From positions 62,209,756 through 62,273,755 of the forward strand of contig NC_088911.1 in NCBI RefSeq assembly GCF_963576675.1: DNA of 64,000 nucleotides, given 5' to 3'. The translations under genes were made by a program, and so were the position numbers. The notes under the pieces are model-generated. The model was not told where the DNA came from, ran no database searches, and saw nothing but the letters and a program-made list of their open reading frames with translations. The DNA comes from Euphorbia lathyris. Taxonomy: Eukaryota; Streptophyta; Magnoliopsida; Malpighiales; Euphorbiaceae. Shown piece by piece: positions 57,523-64,000 of the stretch (position 1 is its first letter; each line of letters starts with the position of its first letter).

Positions 57523-60321
57523 CTATTTTCCGGTGAAATATTTGCGGAGGTTCTGAATGTTCCATGTACGCGGCAGCGTATTTCCCTCCTTGTCCTGGAT
57601 TTTAAATATGGCGAATCCAATCTTGGTGACTATTCGGTACGGACCTGTCCAAGTGATCCCCAGCTTTCCTTTCCCCTCCGTAGATTGGAATTTGTCTGCT
57701 TTTCGGAGCACGAGATCTCCCACATCCACGCGATCCGCTGCTTGTAGGCTGCCATGCGCACATATGCCTTTTCCCGCTTTTCTTCCACTTGATCAAGACT
57801 TTCTTTCAACCTTTGATTATTTTCATCTTCACAATAGAATGCAACTCTGTCACTTGGGACCTGTATTTCGATTGGGATTACAGCTTCCACACCGTGAGAA
57901 AGGGCGAATGGTGTTTCGCCTGTGGCAGTTCTGGGAGTAGTGCGATACACCCATAGGACGCTCATTAACTGATCCGCCCACTTTTTGTCATGCTCCCCAA
58001 CCTTTTCTTTATTCCCTTAACGATCGTCCGATTTGTAACTTCGGTCATACCGTTAGATTGAGGATAATAAATGGAGGCGAATCTGTTCTGAATGCCCAAT
58101 TTTTCACAGAAAGTTTTGAATTCTCCACAGTTGAATTGCGTTCCATTGTCAGTGATAATTGTGTGGGGAACTCCATACCTTCCTACGATGTTATCCTTAA
58201 CGAACTCCACTATTCGTTCAGCATTGATAGAGGAGACAGCTTCAGCCTCTACCCATTTGGTGAAATGATCTACTGCCACTACCACATACTTCCTCTGTCT
58301 TTTGGTAGGAGGAAAGGGTCCAACGATATCAATTCCCCAAACTGCAAAGGGTCGACCTTTGATGATGGTCCTTTGAAGGTGTTTAGCTGTGTGTGACTCA
58401 TTTGCATGAATCTGACAATTATGGCAAGACTCCACTAACTTTTGAGCATCAAGTTCCGCTGTGGGCCAATAAAATCCTGCTAACCTAGATTTCTTCAAAA
58501 TGGAGGCAGATGCCTCATGGGCTCCACATGTGCCTTTGTGCAACTCCTTGAGGATCTGCTGGCCCTCTTCTGGCACAATGCATTTCAGCCAGGGGTGACT
58601 GAAAGACTTTCTGTATAGGCAATCATTTATCATGGAGAAATAGGCCGCCTTCCTTACTATCCGTCGAGCTTCTTCCTTGTCCAAAGGCAAAGTTCCATCT
58701 ATCAGATATTGGCGAATTGGTGATCTCCAATCACTCTCCACAGACGTGAGTAAGGATACCATCTCCGAGGCGAATGCCGGTGCTGTCTTGACCTCAAATG
58801 GGCACTGCAGATCCGCCCAATGCTCCTTGCTTGAAGCCATTTTGGCTAGGTGATCGGCTTCTGTGTTAGATCCTCGAGGCACATGGATCAATTCCCACTT
58901 GGTGTCTTTGGCTTTGAGGTGATTTAGCAACTTCTTAACCTCGTCGACATATTTGGCCAGAATGTCATCTTTTACCTCAAAATTCTTGATCACCTGGTTG
59001 ACCATTAATTTTGAGTCACTGTAGATCACGATCTGTTCAGGAGTGATTTCCTTTAACAGGCACAATGCCAATATCAAGGCTTCGTACTCCGCAGCATTGT
59101 TGGTAGCGAGGAAGTCCAGTTTTGCAGTATAGTGCAGTTTTATATATTAGGGACCTTTGATCACGATGCCAATACCTGCACCTTCCGCTGAAGAAGCCCC
59201 ATTTGTATACATCGTCCATTCCTCAATTTTAGATTTGGGGAGATTCATACCTTCTTCAGTAAATTCATTCACAAAGTCTGCCAAGACTTGACTTTTCAGG
59301 GCTGATCGGCTTTCATAGCGAACATCGAATTCCCCTAGGCGGATTGCCCATTCCATCAATCTCCCCGAGGTTTCTGGATTTTCAACACTTTCCTCATGGG
59401 TATGCTTGTGCGAACTATGACTGTATGAGCCTGAAAGTAGGGCCTGAGGCGAATTGACGTGGTGACGACGGCCAGCGCCATCTTATCCAGCTTGGAATAT
59501 CGGGTTTCAGCATCTTTTAATACTTTGCTCACGTAATAAATCAGATACTGCTGGCCATCTTCTTCCCTTATCATGACCGTGCAAACAGCTTTATCTGTAA
59601 CGGAGACATACATGTAGAGATCCTCACCTTTCAAGGGTCGACTCATCAGGGGTGGTTCCGTGAGAAACTGTTTGATCCTTTGGAAGGCTTTTTCACAATC
59701 CTCACTCCATTCGAACGCCTTTTGCTTCTTGATCACTTCATAAAAGGGTTGGCATCGTCGAGCTGAACACGAGATAAACCTGCCCAAGGCTATGACACGC
59801 CCGTTAAGACGTTGCACTTCTCTAATATTCTGCGGCGTTTTCATTTCCAAGACAACTTTGATATTGTCTGGGTTTGGGCTCACTCCTTTCTGGCTGATCA
59901 TGAATCCTAAGAATTTTCCATACGTCGCTCCAAAGGTACATTTCTCCGGATTTAATTTGATGTTGTGATGTCGGAGTACGCCCAGTACCTCCTTTATATC
60001 ATCCGCATGCTTCTCTACAGTGGTACTTTTGATGATCATATCATCCACATAGACAGAAAAGTTATCACCTTTGCTTCCTTCGAAAATTTTGTTCATCATC
60101 CGTTGATAAGTTGCCCCCACGTTTTTAAGCCCAAAGGGCATGACTTTGAAGCAGTAGGTGGCTTGGTGTGTCACGAACGAAGTTTTGATTCTATCCGAAG
60201 GCTCCATCGGGATCTGGTGATAACTCGACTTCACATCAGTGAAGGAGTACATGGCGTGTCTTGCTGTTCCATCGACTAGGATATCGATACACGGCAAGGG
60301 GTAGTTGTCTTTGGGACAAGC
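57523..60321 (-). pseudogene. Gypsy pol: RT, RNase H, second RNase H, integrase
   Basis: On the minus strand, RT is partial from 60321 (FTDVKSSYHQIPM, VMPFGLKNVGATYQRMM, catalytic YVDD in FSVYVDDMII). The RT-linked RNase H follows (FEWSEDCEKAFQRIKQ, YLIYYVSKVLKDAE). Next comes a second, archaeal-type RNase H (WTMYTNGASSAEGAGIGIV, IVIYSDSKLMVNQV, NTEADHLAKMAS), with a stop and frameshift around 59080-59160. Integrase has the H2C2 finger (HKGTCGAHEAS...CHNCQIHA), core WGIDIVGPFP, VDHFTKWVEAEA and ITDNGTQF, and a C-terminal domain GDLVLRKADKFQ to 57523. The frame shifts again near 57730 and 57965. N-terminal RT, protease and gag were separated by Sire-2. Confidence 0.9.
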
Positions 60322-61819
60322 TGTTGGTCCCGTGGCAACTGAAAGGATCGACCCCCTTCAATTCGTTTTGAGTGAAATCACCCAAGGGGGGGGGGGGGGG
60401 GGTTAGGAACTAATATAACTTTTTCTCTAATTAATCTTGCTGACTTAATTATTTCAATAAGTTGATTAACTCAGCTTTGGTCAGCTTGGCCGAACTTATC
60501 GTAAGACAGCTTTAGTCAGATGCTGACTAAGACTGTTTTACTTAAGAGTTGGGAATTGACACTCGTGTGGTCAGTTTCCAACTCAGCACTCCAATTTACT
60601 CAGTGTCAGCTTCTAACAGTTTGTATGCTGAGTAAATGTAACAATCAACACAAGCACATATATATATATATATTTGAGAGAGTTGGAAATTACTCAGTAT
60701 CACTTATCATGGTTCGGCCTCTCTGCCTACGTCCAGTCCCCAGAGTCCTCCGGGCTTTTAGAATCCAATACTGAGCTCTTTAAGGGTAGAGCACAAACCG
60801 ATTACAGGAAGTTGAATATGCAAGAGTACCTTCTTCTATTCGTCTACTCAACTCCTACTAAGTGCTACAACCCAACACTCTGATTTCTCTACTACTAAGT
60901 ACTAAATACCAAGTATTGAGCACGCACACTCTCAATATTACAATTGATCACACACTTGTTCCTTTTAAGACAAAGAACACTTTAGATGATTACAAATAAT
61001 CTATCTAGCATTTACACAGAGAATGGAAGATTTGGTGTAAGCTTTCTCTTTTGTTTTGAGTGCTTTAAATTTGTATCTTTCTCACTTGTTATTTTTGTTA
61101 ATCGACAAAGTTCCAAATGATATCCTTGTCCCTTTTATAGTGGAGATGTGAGGAACAAATCATTTGAACTTGATTTGTCCGTTGAGTCCAAAACGGATCT
61201 TTTGGGGGACATACTTCTGGTCAGCTTCAGATGTGCAGACCAATCTTGTCTCCTGAATTTTTCAGATGCCAGATTTGTCTTCTTCTTACAGACTTTGTCT
61301 TCTTGCGGCAGTTTGTCTGTAGCATGGAACAGTTGACCCATGCATCTTGGAATTTGGCTTTTGCGTAATTCAAAGCTACTATTATTGGTGCAGACAGTTG
61401 TCGAGTTTGTCTTTTAGCTAACGGATCATTCATGCTGTCCTGACGACTACTCAGCTTTACTTCAATAATCACTGTCCTCAACTTTTACCAACTTTCATAC
61501 TGAGTTCTTTTTCACTCAGCTTGCATGGCCAGCTTCGTTCTGTAGATTTTGTTCCTTGAAGTAGACTTGTGCTGAGCTTTGATTCACTCAGCTTCTTTGC
61601 TTTATTCTGAAGATGACTTTTCTTCTCTTATGCTTGGCTTGTGTTCTCATGCTGACTTGGTCCTGTCTTAATCTTTATTTCTTTTGTACTTTATACTCAA
61701 TATTGAACAAACGGATTAGTACAATCAAATCAAAGCAATTAAATTTAATTGTCTCTTAATCATGGATTAAACTTAAATGATTTTGTCAAATCAAAAGCTT
61801 GTGGAAAGGTGTTTCAACA
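60322..61819 (-). repeat. Sire-2 3' LTR
   Basis: 1498 bp, TGTTGGTCCCGTGG... to ...GTTTCAACA, similar to the Sire-1 LTRs through most of its length (TTCGGCCTCTCTGCCTACGT block near 60713, TAGAATCCAATACTGAGCTC). It has a G17 run at 60386-60402 where Sire-1 has G6-G7, and a short (TA)n run at about 60658-60672. Confidence 0.88.
60386..60402. repeat. G17 homopolymer in Sire-2 LTR
   Basis: Seventeen consecutive G residues near the outer end of the LTR. It is the expansion of a G6-G7 run in the Sire-1 LTRs and is capable of G-quadruplex pairing. Confidence 0.85.
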
Positions 61820-61827
61820 AACTCCCC
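61820..61827 (-). other. Sire-2 polypurine tract
   Basis: Minus strand GGGGAGTT directly before the LTR, as in Sire-1. Confidence 0.75.
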
Positions 61828-62228
61828 AATTTTGATGTTGGAAAAATATTTAATTTATAGAACTCAGTATTCCCATGATCGAAGTATATTTTATCTTTCT
61901 GAAATTACTCCCCCGTAAGGGTTGCATATATTGTCTAGACTTTAGAGAAGACAAGTGTATATAGTCTCAGTTTAATCCTAGATTTACTAGGATCTTCTTT
62001 TGGCGATCTTAACTCAATTTTCAGAAGAGTTCAATGTTTACTTAGTTTGATACATGATTAGTAAGTATTGAGAATTTGTGTTTGTTCAATTTTTAGACAG
62101 GTCAGCATTTTTAATAAGTACCTCATACAGCTAGGTCAATTTGAATGAAAAGATGCTTAATATATATATTCAGGCACAAGTACACAAGCACAAAACAGAA
62201 TTAGCTAAGTCCTAGGTTGACTAAGCTA
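61828..62228. other. Sire-2 3' untranslated region
   Basis: This non-coding stretch lies between the third-ORF stop and the polypurine tract. Parts match the same region of Sire-1 (CTCCCCCGTAAGGGTTGCAT at about 61908 and 9267). Confidence 0.7.
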
Positions 62229-64000
62229 TTACTTTCTATGGGCAGCTTGATACAATTTTCCCTTGCCTTTCCGCTGCTTACTTCCTGAAGCCCTTGTGTC
62301 TTGCTGAGTTTCATCCTCTTGGATGTTCTCCCCCGTTTTGCCATCATCAGGCTGAGGAGCGATGAAGGTTTCATTGAGAGCAGCACGAGTCAGCTTTACA
62401 GAATAGGCTTTGAGGCGCTTGGTGCTTTCAAATAGGCCATCAAGGACAGGGACTCCATCATCAAGAACAGCTCGAGGAGCACGAAGGGTTGCGCTGATCA
62501 TGTTGAGCATGTATTCGTGTGCCTTAGTGAGCCAGGATATGGCTTCTGTGAACTGGGCATACGATTGATTGTACATTTTAAGCACTGCCTTGTCGTAAAT
62601 CTCACGCTGGTCAGTTGTGTAACGTACATGCCGAAGTATACTTTGAGTGGTCTGAAGGATAGTATTGGTTTTGACCACATCAGTTTCCATCTCCTCTTTG
62701 CTCAGATTCAGAAGACGGATAGCTTCACTTATTTCGTCCATGGTACATTGGGAAGATGAAGAGAGAAGATCACGAGCACCCATTAGCTTCGAAGACAGCT
62801 TGTTAAAACAGTGATTTAACTCGGCAGAGGTAGCATAACCCGTGGTGATGGTAGGTAAGGCATTGATCTGGCCTTGGAGTGAATTCATGTGGTTCACCAT
62901 CATCAATATCAGCTCAGTCAGCTTGGCAAAGGAATCTTGCTTGGGTTGCTGGAGTTGGACGGAAGTCATGACACTGACTAAATCTTTGAGATGCTTGATC
63001 TCATTGAGAAGCTGAGTGACAGATGACAACTCTTGTGACTCAGCATTTGCAGTCCCAGCAGCATCGGCATGAGATGTGTTTATATCCTATAGGAGATGTT
63101 GAGCCGAGTCGATGATGCGACGGTCGGACTCAGCTGCATTAAGATAGGCAAATTGTGCCTCAGGATGTACCTCAGGGGCCGGAATTCTAGTGCCATCGGA
63201 TTTAGGAGGTGTTTGATGCTGCCCTTTAGTTGAGGTGTTGGTGTGGTCAGCATCGGAATTTTGATGTGGATGAGCAGCAGGAGCTGACTGCTCAATATTC
63301 TGCAAAACAGGGTGTGAAGAAATTGGTGGATCTGTAGAGATAGTTACCTGCTCAACATGAACATTAGTTGGTGCAGGAGAAGGCACTTCAGGTTGAGCAG
63401 GGTTTTCCTTAGCTTGCTTTGTTTCTGGATCAGCTAGGACCTCAAGTTCTTGCTCGGCTTGGTTTGGATTTTCTGGAGTCTTGGCGTGTTGCTCGGTATG
63501 AGTAACAGAGGCTTGATTTTCCTGTATGGAAGGCTCAGCATAGGATGAGAAGAATTTGAAGTGAGTGGTGGTAAGGTCCGTGATTTCATTCATTGGAGGC
63601 GAGTCATCCAAGAGATCAATAGTGGGAGTTTTGTTGGCCTTCTTCTTGAGCCTTCTTAGCTTTCTTGCCTTTGGAGGAGGTGAGTCAGCAGGAATAGAAT
63701 CAAGTGATGATTCAATTCCAAGATCAGCATTGAGCCCTTCCCTGACTATTTCTTGCTCTTGGAGCTCAGCATCACCTGTCACATTCTGTTCAGCTTGACT
63801 TTCAACTTCGTCAGCATGCTCTATTTGTTCTTGCTCGGCATAAGTTTCTTGAGTTTTCTCAACATCCTCATCATGATTATGCTGACCTTCATTGTTACTT
63901 TGTTCTTCTTCTTCTTCTTAATTAGTCGGAGTTTGCTCAAGGTCAATCCTTTGACTTGTGATGAAGTGAGCATCATCAGGGACAGCAAACCCAAGAGGAA
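62229..64000 (-). pseudogene. Sire-2 third ORF (partial, two stop codons)
   Basis: One minus-strand frame runs from the window edge to the stop at 62229, broken by TAA at 63918-63920 and TAG at about 63087. It is homologous to the Sire-1 third ORF over the whole visible length. Shared landmarks are DDAHFITS versus PQSHFVKS, KARKLRRLKKKANK versus KAKKYRRLKKKAHK, IDLLDDSPP in both, QFAYL, and the helical SSVTQLLNEIKHLKDLVSVM versus SSITQLLSKIRSLKDIISVM. The C-terminus ends in a Lys/Gly-rich tail as in Sire-1. Residues are diverged but motif spacing is kept, which points to past protein-level constraint. The N-terminal domain lies outside the window. Confidence 0.75.

Larger units (their letters stand above)
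53817..60321 (-). mobile_element. Tat-lineage Ty3/Gypsy element (partial)
   Basis: Oriented on the minus strand, it has its 3' LTR at 53817-54346, polypurine tract, an antisense ORF on the plus strand (54901-56873), and pol (57523-60321) with two RNase H domains. It inserted in Copia-A RNase H at 53817 and is itself interrupted at 60322 by Sire-2. Gag, protease, primer site and 5' LTR lie beyond the window. A second RNase H plus an antisense ORF near the 3' LTR are known marks of the Tat (Retand/Grande-like) group of plant Gypsy elements. Confidence 0.85.
60322..64000 (-). mobile_element. Sire-2: second Sirevirus-like Copia element (partial)
   Basis: The 3' LTR (60322-61819), polypurine tract (61820 on) and third ORF (62229 to the window end) match Sire-1 in order and sequence family, but the LTR and ORF are clearly diverged. 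It sits in Gypsy RT. Gag, pol and the 5' LTR lie past 64000. The five bases before the LTR are CAAGC (60317-60321), the expected but uncheckable target duplication. Confidence 0.88.

Overview
This window is a gene-poor, repeat-dominated stretch of a flowering-plant nuclear genome, most likely a eudicot. The evidence is the element content: Copia and Ty3/Gypsy LTR retrotransposons with tRNA-iMet primer sites, plant L1- and RTE-type LINEs, a tRNA-derived SINE, Mutator-like elements with 9-bp target duplications, and an intronless plant mTERF gene. No prokaryotic, viral or organellar gene block is visible. I cannot name the species.

Left part (1-7.7 kb): low-complexity and short repeat tracts, a LINE 3' end (1.76-1.92 kb), a complete non-autonomous Mutator-like element (3211-5016, 9-bp TSD) with a duplicated internal array and three perfect hairpins, then the 3' half of a decayed L1-type LINE. 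That LINE (minus strand, 6480-7678 plus 18638-22397) is split by a complete 10.96-kb Sirevirus-like Copia element, 'Sire-1' (7679-18637, minus strand, TSD GACTA). Sire-1 has gag, pol and a large extra third ORF region with its own TATA-like promoter.

Middle (22.4-37.9 kb): the only intact host gene is an mTERF-family gene (23145-24029, plus strand), head-to-head with the LINE 5' end. After it come an old Copia gag remnant, a possible CACTA end, a ubiquitin-conjugating-enzyme (E2) pseudogene, a 5'-truncated RTE LINE with a 16-bp TSD and a matching empty site 2.4 kb away, a Mutator-like element carrying a short secreted-peptide-like ORF and a second foldback (30868-32559, 9-bp TSD), and a SINE with an 18-bp TSD.

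Right part (37.9-64 kb) is a four-element nest. Copia-A (from 37869, plus) is interrupted by Copia-B (43694-52264, TSD GAAAG, LTRs about 99% alike). Copia-A is interrupted again at 53817 by a Tat-lineage Gypsy element (minus strand, two RNase H domains, an antisense ORF on the plus strand). The Gypsy is interrupted at 60322 by a second Sire element, 'Sire-2', which runs off the window.

The least ordinary signals are: arrays of consecutive hairpins in the leaders of Copia-A and Copia-B, inside what looks like an LTR-to-gag intron in both; the third ORF of the Sire family, seen in two diverged copies, with a TATA box; the intron-containing antisense ORF of the Gypsy element; a young Copia insertion that was already coding-defective when it inserted; and a set of foldback/Mutator-like elements sharing GGGTTAA ends.
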